Origin: a virus
DNA: 31,009 nucleotides
Virus record (IMG/VR): IMGVR_UViG_3300021130_000012
Span: 1 to 31,009 of that record
Reading direction: 5' to 3' (one strand)
Made by a program: the position numbers and the translations under genes. Of the stretch, positions 16,571 through 25,847 are shown piece after piece; within the stretch, counting starts at the first letter, position 1; the number at the start of each line of letters is the position of its first letter. Below the pieces are notes generated by a model. The model saw only the letters and a list, made by a program, of their open reading frames with translations. It searched no databases and was not told the origin of the DNA.

Positions 16571-17009
16571 ACTATACAATATTTATTGGGAGGACAATTT
16601 TGACCTAATAAATAATACAGATTTGAATAATAGATTATTATGCTCTTTTTCTAGTTTAGAAGGATTAGATATTCTTATAGAAAATATTAAGAGTTCATAC
16701 ACCATAATGTATAATAAAATGTTTGTGCTTTATGTTAAAAGTACAGACGAATATGTTATTACATATAATATAGAACAAGGTAATGTTAATAACATGCCAT
16801 CTAATACAATACTTGTGCATAGAAAAAAAGAACACAACGTATTATACACTATTAACGCTTTAAATGAACTAATCAAAAAATTAAATGGAGGTGTTGTTAA
16901 CCCAGCATTCCCTATTGAGTGGCAACATTATCGTAATAGTATATTATTAACTACTCAAAATGAATTAAAACAATTAAATACTAAAATTCATAAAATTATA
17001 GAATTATGA
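16545..17009 (+). CDS. Hypothetical protein overlapping the polymerase gene
   Basis: This 154-residue protein starts 26 bases inside the polymerase gene in another frame, which implies coupled translation. The sequence is mixed alpha/beta: helix-like at both ends, with strands in the centre (YNKMFVLYVKSTDEYVITYNI). No catalytic motif, zinc site or membrane span is seen, and no family is recognised. The coupling suggests a polymerase accessory factor or another replication role. The clear codon structure and position within the replication block support a real gene. Confidence 0.6.
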   Translation: MEQTTILHKLYNIYWEDNFDLINNTDLNNRLLCSFSSLEGLDILIENIKSSYTIMYNKMFVLYVKSTDEYVITYNIEQGNVNNMPSNTILVHRKKEHNVLYTINALNELIKKLNGGVVNPAFPIEWQHYRNSILLTTQNELKQLNTKIHKIIEL

Positions 17010-17128
17010 ATAAAGAATTTCAAAGAAGCTATAGCTAAAGTTATTGAAATAATGAATAATTTTAAAAATAGTTTGGCTATTCAAAAATAGGTTATTATAT
17101 TGATGTTATATTTAAAATTTTATAGTTT

Positions 17129-17992
17129 ATGGATTTAAATGAAATTAAGAGTCGCTTGAACTCTCTACAACAAGCAAAATCATCTAAAGGCGGCGGTGAA
17201 AAGAAAAATGTATTTTTCAAACCAGCTATTGGAAAACAAGTAGTTCGTGTTGTACCAAACAAATACAACAAAAAGAACCCATTTACAGAAGTACTAATAC
17301 ATTATGGTATTGGTAACAAAACAATGATCTCTCCTCAAAACTGGGGTGAAAAAGATCCAATTGTTGAGTTCGCAAAAGAACTTCGTAAAACAGGTGACAA
17401 AGAAAATTGGCGTTTAGCTAAAAAATTGGAACCAAAAATGCGAGTGTTTGTTCCTGTAGTAGTACGTGGACAAGAAAGCGAAGGTGTTAAATTATGGAAT
17501 TTCGGTAAGGAAACTTATATGGATTTCTTAAATTTAGCAGACAATGAAGATATTGGTGATTTCACTGATGTAGCAGAAGGTAGAGACATTACATTAAACA
17601 CTGTAGGTCCTGAAGTAACAGGTACAGCGTATAATAAAACAACTATTATGCCTCGTACTAAACAAACATCATTAGTTGATGATAAAGTACTTATCAAAAA
17701 ACTACTTGAAGACCAACCAAACCCAATTGAAACGTTTAAAAAATACTCTTATGAGGAAATGAAACAAGCGCTTCAAGAATGGCTAAACCCAGAAGAAACA
17801 GAAACTGAAGAAACTGAAGTTGAAGAAACAGTAATTGAAACTCCTAAAACATCAACTAAGAAAAATTACGAGTTAAAAACACCAGCTAAGAAACAAGCAA
17901 GTAAAGCAGATAAATTTAATGCTATATTTGAAGATGAAAATGGAAATGAAGATGAAAATAATGGTGATAACGATGATGATTTGCCATTCTAG
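17129..17992 (+). CDS. Single-stranded DNA-binding protein (gp32-like role)
   Basis: This 287-residue protein coats ssDNA during replication and recombination. The N-terminal 15 residues are followed by a Lys-rich stretch and then a domain of about 180 residues with alternating basic and aromatic positions (VFFKPAIGKQVVRVVPNKYN, then FTEVLIHYGIG, KLWNFGKETYMDF), typical of phage gp32-like OB-fold proteins. From about residue 215 there is an acidic Glu/Thr-rich linker, and the protein ends in DNDDDLPF. Acidic tails ending in PF are the usual partner-binding tails of ssDNA-binding proteins. The T4 gp32 zinc site is not evident. Recombinase, nuclease and helicase genes follow. Confidence 0.88.
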   Translation: MDLNEIKSRLNSLQQAKSSKGGGEKKNVFFKPAIGKQVVRVVPNKYNKKNPFTEVLIHYGIGNKTMISPQNWGEKDPIVEFAKELRKTGDKENWRLAKKLEPKMRVFVPVVVRGQESEGVKLWNFGKETYMDFLNLADNEDIGDFTDVAEGRDITLNTVGPEVTGTAYNKTTIMPRTKQTSLVDDKVLIKKLLEDQPNPIETFKKYSYEEMKQALQEWLNPEETETEETEVEETVIETPKTSTKKNYELKTPAKKQASKADKFNAIFEDENGNEDENNGDNDDDLPF

Positions 17993-17999
17993 ATATTAA

Positions 18000-18027
18000 A
18001 ATAAGCCCCTCAATAGAGGGGTTTATT
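18000..18027 (+). terminator. Intrinsic terminator after the ssDNA-binding protein gene
   Basis: A G+C-rich 6-bp stem (CCCCTC, 18006-18011, with GAGGGG, 18016-18021) closes an AATA loop and extends through a G-T pair and A-T pairs on both sides (AATAAG/TTTATT). It lies 8 bases after the stop, so the abundant ssDNA-binding protein can be made from a shorter transcript. Confidence 0.7.
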
Positions 18028-18055
18028 TACCTTAAAATAAAAATATAATAATATT

Positions 18056-19147
18056 ATGGCTAAGAAAAAAGATAATACAGCATCGCTGAGTGAAATAGTA
18101 TCCTCTGAACTTAAATCAAGTTTTGATCTCGACAAATATAAAGAGAAAAAACTTATGAATAACAATGTAAAGTTTAAAGAACAAACATGGATACCATTTT
18201 CTCCTGCTCTTCAAGACATTCTATCACTCCCAGGTATTCCTGTAGGACACATCACTATTATTAGAGGTAGGTCAAATACAGGTAAAACAACTACTTCTAT
18301 TGAAGCAGCAACCGAAGCTCAAAAAATGGGTATATTACCTGTAATCATTATCACAGAAATGAAACATGATTGGAATCACTGGAGAACTATGGGATTCCAG
18401 ATGGAAGATATAGTTGATGAAGAAACAGGAGAAATAATAGATTATAAAGGTTTCTTTTTATATCGAGACAGAAGTACATTAAATTCAATTGAAGATATAG
18501 CTACTTTTATGTTAGATATAATTGATGACCAAAACAAAGGAAAACTACCATATAATCTTTTATTTATATGGGATTCTGTAGGTTCAATACCTTGTAATAT
18601 GAGTATTGAACAAGGTAAAAATAATCCAATGTGGAATGCAGGAGCAATGGCTACTCAATTTGGAAACTTTATAAACCAAAAAATAATGGTATCCAGAAAA
18701 GAATCAAGCCAGTTTACTAATACATTTTTAGTTGTAAATAAAGTTGGAGTACAACCAGCAGAAGTACCTATGGGTCGACCAAAAATGACTAATAAAGGCG
18801 GTGACACAATGTATTGGGATGCATCTATAGTACTTACTTTTGGAAACATTACCAACTCAGGAACATCTAAAATAGAAGCTACTAAGGATAAAAAGAAAGT
18901 AGAATTCGCATTACGTACTAAAATAGCTTGTGATAAAAATCACGTTAATGGTATTACTACAAAAGGAACTATAGTTAGTACAGTTCATGGTTTTATTAAA
19001 GATGATCCCAATGCTATTAACAAGTATAAAAAAGAACATGCTCATGAATGGATAAACATTCTTGGAGAAGGAAAATATGATGTAAATATAGATGAATCAG
19101 AATGGAATGAAAAATCAGATATATCTGAAATAGTTGATGAAGAATAA
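18056..19147 (+). CDS. UvsX/RecA-type recombinase
   Basis: This 363-residue protein forms filaments on ssDNA and pairs homologous strands; in T4-type phages this also starts replication forks. The Walker A motif GRSNTGKT is at 71-78 and a Walker B-type strand LLFIWDSVGS is at about 168-177 with Asp173. A DxxWxxWRTMGF-type segment around 105-114 and a KVGVQPAEVPMGRPKMTNKGG segment (roughly 225-245) resemble the DNA-binding loops of phage UvsX proteins. The C-terminus is acidic. Length fits UvsX (about 390). The next gene overlaps or abuts the stop, so they are co-translated. Confidence 0.9.
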   Translation: MAKKKDNTASLSEIVSSELKSSFDLDKYKEKKLMNNNVKFKEQTWIPFSPALQDILSLPGIPVGHITIIRGRSNTGKTTTSIEAATEAQKMGILPVIIITEMKHDWNHWRTMGFQMEDIVDEETGEIIDYKGFFLYRDRSTLNSIEDIATFMLDIIDDQNKGKLPYNLLFIWDSVGSIPCNMSIEQGKNNPMWNAGAMATQFGNFINQKIMVSRKESSQFTNTFLVVNKVGVQPAEVPMGRPKMTNKGGDTMYWDASIVLTFGNITNSGTSKIEATKDKKKVEFALRTKIACDKNHVNGITTKGTIVSTVHGFIKDDPNAINKYKKEHAHEWINILGEGKYDVNIDESEWNEKSDISEIVDEE

Positions 19148-19148
19148 T

Positions 19149-20189
19149 ATGAGCAATAAAAAAGATTTACTAAAAATACTTAATAACTTATCAGAAGATA
19201 CAAATCAAGTTGAAGATAAACATCATGATAGAGTTATTTTAATAGATGGTTTAAACATGTTTCTTAGAAACTTTGCTATGATTAATTTCATAAACGAAGC
19301 TGGAAATCATGTCGGTGGACTAGGAGGTTTTTTAAGATCATTAGGGTTCTTAATTAACCAAATTCAACCCACTTCTGTATATATAGTATTCGATGGAGTT
19401 GGTTCTTCCATAAACCGGAAGAATCTTCTCCCAGAATACAAATCTGGAAGAAATCTAGTTAGAGTTAATGATAAAGTATTTGATGACATAGAAGAAGAAC
19501 AAGATTCTAAAATAGATCAAGTTCGAAGATTAATACATTATCTTCGATGTCTTCCTGTTAACACCATTTCTATCGATAAAGTAGAAGCCGATGATATTAT
19601 CGCGTATTATAGCGATATATTACCGAAAAAATATAACTCTAAAGTATATATTGTATCAAACGATAAAGACTACTTACAACTAATAAATGAAAATGTTACT
19701 GTATATCGCCCAGCAGATAAAGAATTTTTTACTAGAGAAACTATTAAAAATAAGTTTGGTATATTAACAGAAAATTTTATTATTTATAAAACATTACTAG
19801 GAGATAACTCAGATAAAATACCAGGTGTAAAAGGATTAGGTGAAAAAGGTATATTTAAACGTTTTCCTGAATTAAAAGATCGAGTAGTAGATTTGGAAGA
19901 CTTATTTGAATTATGTATACTTAAACATAAAGAGCATAATATATATTCTCAAATAATATTTTCTAAAAATAATCTAGAACGAAATTATAAACTTATGGAT
20001 CTTAAAAATCCATTATTAGACGATAATGAAAAAGCATATTTAGAAGAAATATCAAATCAACCAATACCTGATTTAAATGTAAGTGGTTTTTTAAGATTAT
20101 ATAATGAAGATGGATTAAGCAAAACAATTAAAAATACAGAATATTGGTTAAACAATACATTTAAAATACTAAATAGTTTTAAAAAATAA
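19149..20189 (+). CDS. 5'-3' exonuclease / flap endonuclease (T4 RNase H-like)
   Basis: This metal-dependent 5' nuclease removes RNA primers and flaps. Motifs in order: RVILIDGLNMFLRNF near the N-terminus with the first metal Asp; YIVFDGVGSSINRKNLLPEYKSGR (FDG, then the Arg/Lys arch residues); VEADDIIAYY; VSNDKDYLQL; and LLGDNSDKIPGVKGLGEKG, the helix-hairpin-helix DNA-binding segment. These match the PIN/FEN family closely. The ATG at 19149 begins one base after the recombinase stop (MSNKK...) and is preferred; an in-frame ATG at 19134 would add five residues and overlap that gene by 14 bases. The gene supplies the nuclease missing from the PolA-like polymerase at 15278. Confidence 0.9.
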   Translation: MSNKKDLLKILNNLSEDTNQVEDKHHDRVILIDGLNMFLRNFAMINFINEAGNHVGGLGGFLRSLGFLINQIQPTSVYIVFDGVGSSINRKNLLPEYKSGRNLVRVNDKVFDDIEEEQDSKIDQVRRLIHYLRCLPVNTISIDKVEADDIIAYYSDILPKKYNSKVYIVSNDKDYLQLINENVTVYRPADKEFFTRETIKNKFGILTENFIIYKTLLGDNSDKIPGVKGLGEKGIFKRFPELKDRVVDLEDLFELCILKHKEHNIYSQIIFSKNNLERNYKLMDLKNPLLDDNEKAYLEEISNQPIPDLNVSGFLRLYNEDGLSKTIKNTEYWLNNTFKILNSFKK

Positions 20190-20193
20190 AGTT

Positions 20194-21579
20194 ATGACAA
20201 CAACTACATTATCAAATTTATCTCAATATGGGACTGGATTTCAAGTAAAAGTATTATCATCATTATTAACACATAAAGAATTTTTATTAAACATTTATGA
20301 TGTGTTAAGTGAAGATTATTTTGATTCACAATCACATAAATGGATAATTAAAGAAATACTAAATTACTATACTAAATACCATACTAACCCATCAATGGAA
20401 GTATTAAAGGTAGAATTGAAAAAAATAGATAGTGAAGTATTACAAATCTCTATTAAAGAACAACTTAAAGAAGCATATAAAGCCTCAGACGAAGATTTAA
20501 AATATGTTGAAGAAGAATTTAGTAATTTTTGTAAAAACCAACAATTAAAAAAAGCATTATTAAATAGTGTAGATTTATTAAATGCTGGTGATTATGATTC
20601 TATTAGGGTTTTAGTTGATAATGCTTTAAAAGCAGGTCAAGATAAAAACATAGGCCATGAATATAATAAAGATACTGAATCACGATATAGAGAAGAACAT
20701 AGAGCAACAGTACCTACACCTTGGGAAGAATTTAATGAATTATTACAAGGTGGATTAGGCAATGGTGATTTTGGATTAATATTTGGTAATCCAGGTGGTG
20801 GTAAATCTTGGGTGTTAGTGGCTTTAGGAGGTGCAGCTGTAAAAGCAGGATATAATGTCTTGCATTACACATTAGAATTAGGTTCAGACTATGTTGGAAG
20901 AAGATATGACTCATTCTTTACAGGTATAGATGTTAGTAAAATCACTAAATATAAAAATACTGTAGAAGAAGAAGTATCAAAATTATCAGGTAATTTAATT
21001 ATTAGAGAATATTCACCAGGCAAAGCATCTATATCTACAATAGAGGCTCATATTAAAAAATGTATTGATTTAGATTTCAAACCCGATTTAATTATTATCG
21101 ATTATGTCGATCTATTGAGATCAAAGAAAAACAATCGTGAACGAAAGGATGAGATAGATGATATTTATGTTAGCACTAAAGGATTAGCAAGAGAATTAAA
21201 TATTCCAATATGGTCTGTATCTCAAGTTAATAGAACAGGTGCTAAGGAAGACGTAGTAGAAGGAACATCAGCCGCCGGAAGTTATGATAAAATAATGATT
21301 TCTGATGTTTGTATATCACTCTCACGTAAAAAAGAAGACAAAGTAAATGGTACCGGTAGATTCCATATTATGAAAAACAGATATGGAGGAGATGGTATGA
21401 CTTATAATGCTAAAATAAATACATCTAATGGTGAATTTGAAATATTAGGAGAATATGTTAAAGGTGAAAACGATGAAGACTCAGCATCTTCTAATAATAG
21501 AAAAATATCATTTGATCAAATAAATACTATGGATAAAAAAGCACTTAAAAATAAATTTTTTGAAATAAACCACTCTTAA
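20194..21579 (+). CDS. DnaB-type replicative helicase (T4 gp41-like)
   Basis: At 461 residues this is the predicted hexameric 5'-3' helicase that unwinds DNA at the fork. The N-terminal 150 residues form a helical domain like that of DnaB/gp41. The RecA-like motor domain follows: Walker A GNPGGGKS at 198-205, LHYTLELG at 223-230, Walker B LIIIDYVDLL at about 299-308, and a SVSQVNRTGAKEDVVEG segment that fits the sensor and DNA-binding loop region. It lies 4 bases after the nuclease gene. No separate primase appears in this window, so it may lie elsewhere in the genome. Confidence 0.9.
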   Translation: MTTTTLSNLSQYGTGFQVKVLSSLLTHKEFLLNIYDVLSEDYFDSQSHKWIIKEILNYYTKYHTNPSMEVLKVELKKIDSEVLQISIKEQLKEAYKASDEDLKYVEEEFSNFCKNQQLKKALLNSVDLLNAGDYDSIRVLVDNALKAGQDKNIGHEYNKDTESRYREEHRATVPTPWEEFNELLQGGLGNGDFGLIFGNPGGGKSWVLVALGGAAVKAGYNVLHYTLELGSDYVGRRYDSFFTGIDVSKITKYKNTVEEEVSKLSGNLIIREYSPGKASISTIEAHIKKCIDLDFKPDLIIIDYVDLLRSKKNNRERKDEIDDIYVSTKGLARELNIPIWSVSQVNRTGAKEDVVEGTSAAGSYDKIMISDVCISLSRKKEDKVNGTGRFHIMKNRYGGDGMTYNAKINTSNGEFEILGEYVKGENDEDSASSNNRKISFDQINTMDKKALKNKFFEINHS

Positions 21580-21590
21580 TATTTAAAATT

Positions 21591-23450
21591 ATGAACATTG
21601 AACAAAGCATTCTAAGTGATATAACTGTCTACATGAAGTATGCTAAATTTTTACCTTCCGTTAACCGCAGAGAAACATGGGAAGAATTAGTAGACAGAAA
21701 CAAAGGAATGCATTTAGAAAAATTCCCCAACCTAAAAAATGAAATCGAAGAAGCATATCAATTTGTATATGATAAAAAAGTTCTTCCGTCGATGCGTTCA
21801 ATACAGTTCGCAGGAAAACCCGTTAGTATTAATAATGCTCGTATATTTAACTGCTCTTACTTGCCTATTGATGATATCGCTGCTTTTTCAGAAATAATGT
21901 TTTTATTATTATCGGGATGTGGAGTAGGATATTCAGTACAAAGACATCATGTTGAAAAATTACCTCAAGTAAGAAAACCATTAAAATCAAAACGTTATCT
22001 AGTAGGTGATAGTATTGAAGGATGGGCGGATTCAGTTAAGGTATTAGTAAAAGCATATTTAAAAGGGGGCCCATTACCATTATTTGATTTTAGAGACATT
22101 CGTCCTAAAGGAGCTCAACTTATTACAGTAGGTGGTAAAGCACCTGGTCCAGAACCATTAAAAATCGCGCTAGTTCATGTACAAGCAATATTAGATAGAA
22201 AACAAGATGGTGAATATTTAACACCACTCGATTGCCATGATATTATCTGTCACTTAGCAGACGCTGTATTGTCTGGTGGTATTCGTAGAGCAGCATTAAT
22301 AGCATTATTCAATTTGGATGATGAAGATATGTTGACTTGTAAATTTGGAAATTGGTGGGAAGATAATCCACAACGCGGAAGAGCAAATAATACTGCGGTA
22401 TTAATCAAATCTAAAATTGAAAAAGATACATTCCTTGAATTATGGAAAAAAATTGAATTAAGCAATAGTGGAGAACCAGGATTTATATTCTCAAATGATA
22501 AAGATGCTGGAACTAATCCATGTGCTGAAATTAATTTAAAACCAAACCAGTTTTGTAATCTCTGCGAAGTAAACGCTTCTACTGTTGAATCACAGGATGA
22601 CCTGAATGCGCGTGTGAAAGCAGCAGCTTTCATTGGTACTTTGCAAGCATCATACACAGATTTCCATTACCTAAGAGAAATATGGAAAAAAACAACTGAA
22701 AAAGAAGCATTATTAGGAATCGGAATGACCGGTATAGCTTCGGGTGCTGTGTTAAATTATAGTTTAAAAGAAGCCGCTAAAATAGCTGTTGAAGAAAACG
22801 CAAGAATAGCCGAAATTATAGGTATTAATAAAGCAGCTCGTATTACAACAGTAAAACCAAGTGGTACTACATCATTAGTATTAGGTACTTCATCTGGTAT
22901 CCATGCTTGGCATGATGATTTCTATTTAAGAAGAATCCGTATTGGTAAAAACGAAGCATTATATACTCACCTTCTTATTCACCATCCAGAATTACTTGAA
23001 GATGATTTCTTTAAACCAAACATACAAGCAATTGTAACAATACCACAAAAAGCACCAGAAAACGCGATTGTACGTCCTACAGAAACAGCTATTGAATTAC
23101 TAGAACGTATTAAAAAGTTCAATAAAGAATGGATAAAACCCGGACATAGACGCGGTTCTAATATGCATAATGTATCTGCTACGGTAAACATTAAACAAAA
23201 CGAATGGGAAACTGTAGGAGATTGGTTATGGGATAATAAAGAATATTTTACAGCTTTATCATTCCTGCCGGAAGATTTGGGTACTTATGTTCAAGCTCCT
23301 TTCGAAACAATCACCGAAGAACAATTTAATGAACGTGTAACACATTTACATTCATTAGATTTATCAAAAGTAGTTGAATTTGATGATATGACAGCTTTAA
23401 TGGATCAAGCAGCTTGTGCAGGGCCTGGAGGAAGTTGCGAAATAATATAA
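21591..23450 (+). CDS. Adenosylcobalamin-dependent (class II) ribonucleotide reductase
   Basis: This enzyme reduces ribonucleotides to deoxyribonucleotides using coenzyme B12. The 619-residue sequence resembles the monomeric Lactobacillus-type triphosphate reductase (about 740 residues). The three active-site cysteines fit: C88 in the NCSYLP segment, C311 in NPCAEI as thiyl radical site, and C322 eleven residues later, the same spacing as C408/C419 of that enzyme. The C-terminal redox pair is present (C609 and C616 in ACAGPGGSCEII). Other landmarks are LPSMRSIQFAGKP and LLSGCGVGYSVQ. No small radical subunit gene lies nearby, as expected for class II. It is placed at the end of the replication block, and no B12 riboswitch was seen in the short gap upstream. 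Confidence 0.9.
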   Translation: MNIEQSILSDITVYMKYAKFLPSVNRRETWEELVDRNKGMHLEKFPNLKNEIEEAYQFVYDKKVLPSMRSIQFAGKPVSINNARIFNCSYLPIDDIAAFSEIMFLLLSGCGVGYSVQRHHVEKLPQVRKPLKSKRYLVGDSIEGWADSVKVLVKAYLKGGPLPLFDFRDIRPKGAQLITVGGKAPGPEPLKIALVHVQAILDRKQDGEYLTPLDCHDIICHLADAVLSGGIRRAALIALFNLDDEDMLTCKFGNWWEDNPQRGRANNTAVLIKSKIEKDTFLELWKKIELSNSGEPGFIFSNDKDAGTNPCAEINLKPNQFCNLCEVNASTVESQDDLNARVKAAAFIGTLQASYTDFHYLREIWKKTTEKEALLGIGMTGIASGAVLNYSLKEAAKIAVEENARIAEIIGINKAARITTVKPSGTTSLVLGTSSGIHAWHDDFYLRRIRIGKNEALYTHLLIHHPELLEDDFFKPNIQAIVTIPQKAPENAIVRPTETAIELLERIKKFNKEWIKPGHRRGSNMHNVSATVNIKQNEWETVGDWLWDNKEYFTALSFLPEDLGTYVQAPFETITEEQFNERVTHLHSLDLSKVVEFDDMTALMDQAACAGPGGSCEII

Positions 23451-23476
23451 AATATATTTAAATATTAATAAAAGAT

Positions 23477-23500
23477 AGGGGACCTTTTAGGTCCCCTTAA
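23477..23500 (+). terminator. Intrinsic terminator after the reductase gene
   Basis: A perfect stem (AGGGGACCT, 23477-23485, with AGGTCCCCT, 23489-23497) closes a TTT loop and is followed by TAATATTTAT. It separates the replication genes from the exported-protein genes. Confidence 0.7.
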
Positions 23501-23508
23501 TATTTATA
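23498..23508 (+). promoter_or_regulatory. Intergenic TAATATTTATA motif
   Basis: An 11-base match to the recurrent motif just after the reductase terminator and 56 bases before the ATG of the first exported-protein gene. Candidate promoter for the whole 23565-29288 group. Confidence 0.4.
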
Positions 23509-23564
23509 GGAAAAGGTTATTCAAATTGTTTTTTATTTAACATTTTAAACATTTTTATAACCAA

Positions 23565-25478
23565 ATGAAAAAAATTATTTTATTTATTCTAGTTGCGCTG
23601 TTGCCGTTTCTAGTTAAAAGTCAAACAATCCCCGCAGCTCCTGGTACAGGACATTATGTAATTATTGATACTGGGTACAATGTAGGTCCAACCGCAACAG
23701 GTACAACTACTGCTACTCTTTATTTCAGAAACAGCACTACTAGTGATAAAATCACAGGTATGCAATTTAGAATATGGTACGATAGTCTAGCATTTAATGG
23801 TGCTTCTCCAACAGTATCATTACTTTATAGTTCTGCTAACAAATATATACAATATGTTACTGATACAACTCATGGTAGTATCACTATCACTTTAGTTTAT
23901 ACTGGTAGTAGTTCAACTTATAATTTAGGAGATAGCGCGGCTTTTGCTATTACTTTCACTCACAATACTAATACATCTTTATTCAATACTTTAGATAGTA
24001 TAAAAACACTAAAAGTATCAGGCGCTCAAACATACACTAATTTAGCGTCTACTGTTTATGGTAATGATACTACATTAACTATTTACAGTTATGGTGGTAG
24101 ATTTAATCGTCCTTTCCTTCATTATCATGGTCAATTTGTAAATGTTACCGGTACTAACACTAGAAACATAACTGTTTCTTTAGAGAAAAAACCTAAAACA
24201 AGTGGTACTTGGGTTAATATAAGTACTCAAACAACAGGTGCTGATGGTAAATTTAATTTTACAACTATATTAGATACTACTTATTGGGCTGCTAGATTAA
24301 ATATTGAAGGTGATACAATGAATATAGGTAATATTATATCAACAGCCGATGCTCAAAAAATAAATCGTTTTGTACTTGGATTAGACAATCCTCAAGCTTT
24401 TGATTTTTACACTTCTGATGTAAACGGAGACCATAAAATATCGATTTCAGATGAATATACTGTTTATGGTAGAATAGCAGGTAGATTTAGTACTTGGGTA
24501 AATGGTGTTAAAGATGTTTTATTCTTTACCTCAACCGAATATAGTACTATTTCTTCAAACCCAAATACAAATTATACAGCAACTATCTCAGGTACAACAA
24601 ACGTATTATTTAATATAGTTGGTGGTAGCGTCGATTCAGTAACATATTATGTTGTGGGTGTAGGTGATGCTAATGGTACTGGATTTAAAATGGCTAAACT
24701 TACTCCAATTCAAATTATTAATCCCAACAATAACAACTATATAATAGATGAAACTGTTGAGTATTATGTAAATAATTTAAATACAATTGAAGTTAATTTA
24801 CCTTCATTATCAGTAGATGCAGGTAATTTAGTAAATATACCTATTAAAGTACTTACAAATGGCGAACAAATAGGTTCATTACAGTTAGCTTTAAAATTTG
24901 ATACTACATTACTTGATTTTAAAGGTGTAATATCTGAGGAAAAAGTAGGTAATTGGATGTCATTTATAAACCCAAACAGTGGAGTAGTTGAATGGGGTGG
25001 ATTTGATGCTAGTAATAATCAACATCTTTTAAATAATGAAGATCAAGTAGTAACATTACAATTTTTAGCTAAACAACCTAAAGATAATTGGACAACTTCT
25101 CCAATATATGTTACTCGTAAATTTGCAGGTAATGCTTTAGCTACTGATTTAAATATTAATCCTACTGATGGTAGAATTGAAGTTATGAGAATGTCTTCAC
25201 CTGCTATTAATACAGATAATAATATTGCTTCTATTAATGTTTATCCTAATCCAACTAGTGGAGAAGTAGTAATTCATTTTTCTGTTCCTAAAGATGGTAA
25301 TGTGACAGTTGCTTTTTATGATGTTAACGGAAAGAAAAAATACACAGTAATACAAACCACAATGCCTAAAGGTGTTTATGCTTACAAAGCAAATATAGAT
25401 GGATTAGCTAAAGGAGCATATAACGTTGTAATAACAACAAATGAATCATCAGCTTACAATAAAACAATTTTAAACTAA
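23565..25478 (+). CDS. Exported cohesin/dockerin-like protein with type IX secretion sorting domain
   Basis: This 637-residue protein starts with a signal peptide ending VKSQ at residue 20. Residues 25-175 form a beta domain like cohesins (MQFRIWYDSLAFNG). Residues 183-250 look like a small beta-sandwich. Residues 250-312 resemble a dockerin: STADAQKINRFVLGL, then the calcium-loop-like DVNGDHKISISDEY at 285-298 and GRIAGRFSTW. Residues 405-540 form a second cohesin-like domain (LPSLSVDAGNLVNIPIKV, then GSLQLALKFDTTLLDFKGV). Residues 555-637 match the type IX C-terminal sorting domain: INVYPNPTSGEV, then YDVNGKK and KGAYNVVITT. The host machinery should move it to the cell surface or outside. 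Phage origin is shown by flanking phage genes. Its purpose is unknown; surface remodelling is inferred. Confidence 0.8.
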   Translation: MKKIILFILVALLPFLVKSQTIPAAPGTGHYVIIDTGYNVGPTATGTTTATLYFRNSTTSDKITGMQFRIWYDSLAFNGASPTVSLLYSSANKYIQYVTDTTHGSITITLVYTGSSSTYNLGDSAAFAITFTHNTNTSLFNTLDSIKTLKVSGAQTYTNLASTVYGNDTTLTIYSYGGRFNRPFLHYHGQFVNVTGTNTRNITVSLEKKPKTSGTWVNISTQTTGADGKFNFTTILDTTYWAARLNIEGDTMNIGNIISTADAQKINRFVLGLDNPQAFDFYTSDVNGDHKISISDEYTVYGRIAGRFSTWVNGVKDVLFFTSTEYSTISSNPNTNYTATISGTTNVLFNIVGGSVDSVTYYVVGVGDANGTGFKMAKLTPIQIINPNNNNYIIDETVEYYVNNLNTIEVNLPSLSVDAGNLVNIPIKVLTNGEQIGSLQLALKFDTTLLDFKGVISEEKVGNWMSFINPNSGVVEWGGFDASNNQHLLNNEDQVVTLQFLAKQPKDNWTTSPIYVTRKFAGNALATDLNINPTDGRIEVMRMSSPAINTDNNIASINVYPNPTSGEVVIHFSVPKDGNVTVAFYDVNGKKKYTVIQTTMPKGVYAYKANIDGLAKGAYNVVITTNESSAYNKTILN

Positions 25479-25491
25479 AACAAAACAAATT

Positions 25492-25833
25492 ATGTCAGAA
25501 GAAACAAAAACAACCGACGGGGGTTGGTCAGGTCTAAAGAAAACATTAATAGGTACACTTACAACAGTTATCGCTGGTGCTGGTGTTTGGGTAAGTTCAT
25601 TTTTGGGTGGTCATAAAGAAGAACCTAAAGCAGAACCTAAAGCCGCTACTGCTGCCCCTGCTCCAGCTGCTGCTGCTCCTGCCGCTGCTCCTGTGATTAT
25701 TAATTTATCAAATAATAACACAAACCAACAAAAACAAACAGGTGGTAGTGCAACAGCCTCAGCTGCTACTAAAGAAAAACCAGTTGAGAAAAAAGAAACT
25801 AAAAAGAGCGAAACACAAGATGCTCCTTGGTAA
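25492..25833 (+). CDS. Small membrane protein with Ala/Pro-rich tail
   Basis: This 113-residue protein has a short hydrophilic N-terminus (MSEETKTTDGGWSGLKK). One membrane span follows at about residues 19-37 (LIGTLTTVIAGAGVWVSSF). An Ala/Pro-rich region at about 48-67, an Asn/Gln-rich stretch and a Lys/Glu-rich tail ending in DAPW complete it. There is no signal-peptide cleavage pattern, so the span probably stays as an inner-membrane anchor with an extended tail. The Ala/Pro region comes from GCT/CCT-rich repetitive DNA. It sits between two exported-protein genes. A holin-like or anchor role is possible, and I do not recognise the family. Confidence 0.55.
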   Translation: MSEETKTTDGGWSGLKKTLIGTLTTVIAGAGVWVSSFLGGHKEEPKAEPKAATAAPAPAAAAPAAAPVIINLSNNNTNQQKQTGGSATASAATKEKPVEKKETKKSETQDAPW

Positions 25834-25847
25834 TTAAAATTAACTCT

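Noticed and set aside
17010-17128. Small gene or RNA in the 119-base gap before the ssDNA-binding protein gene
   Set aside because: Only ORFs of about a dozen codons are present, and the sole inverted repeat (AATAG/CTATT) is too weak to call. It is probably a leader region.
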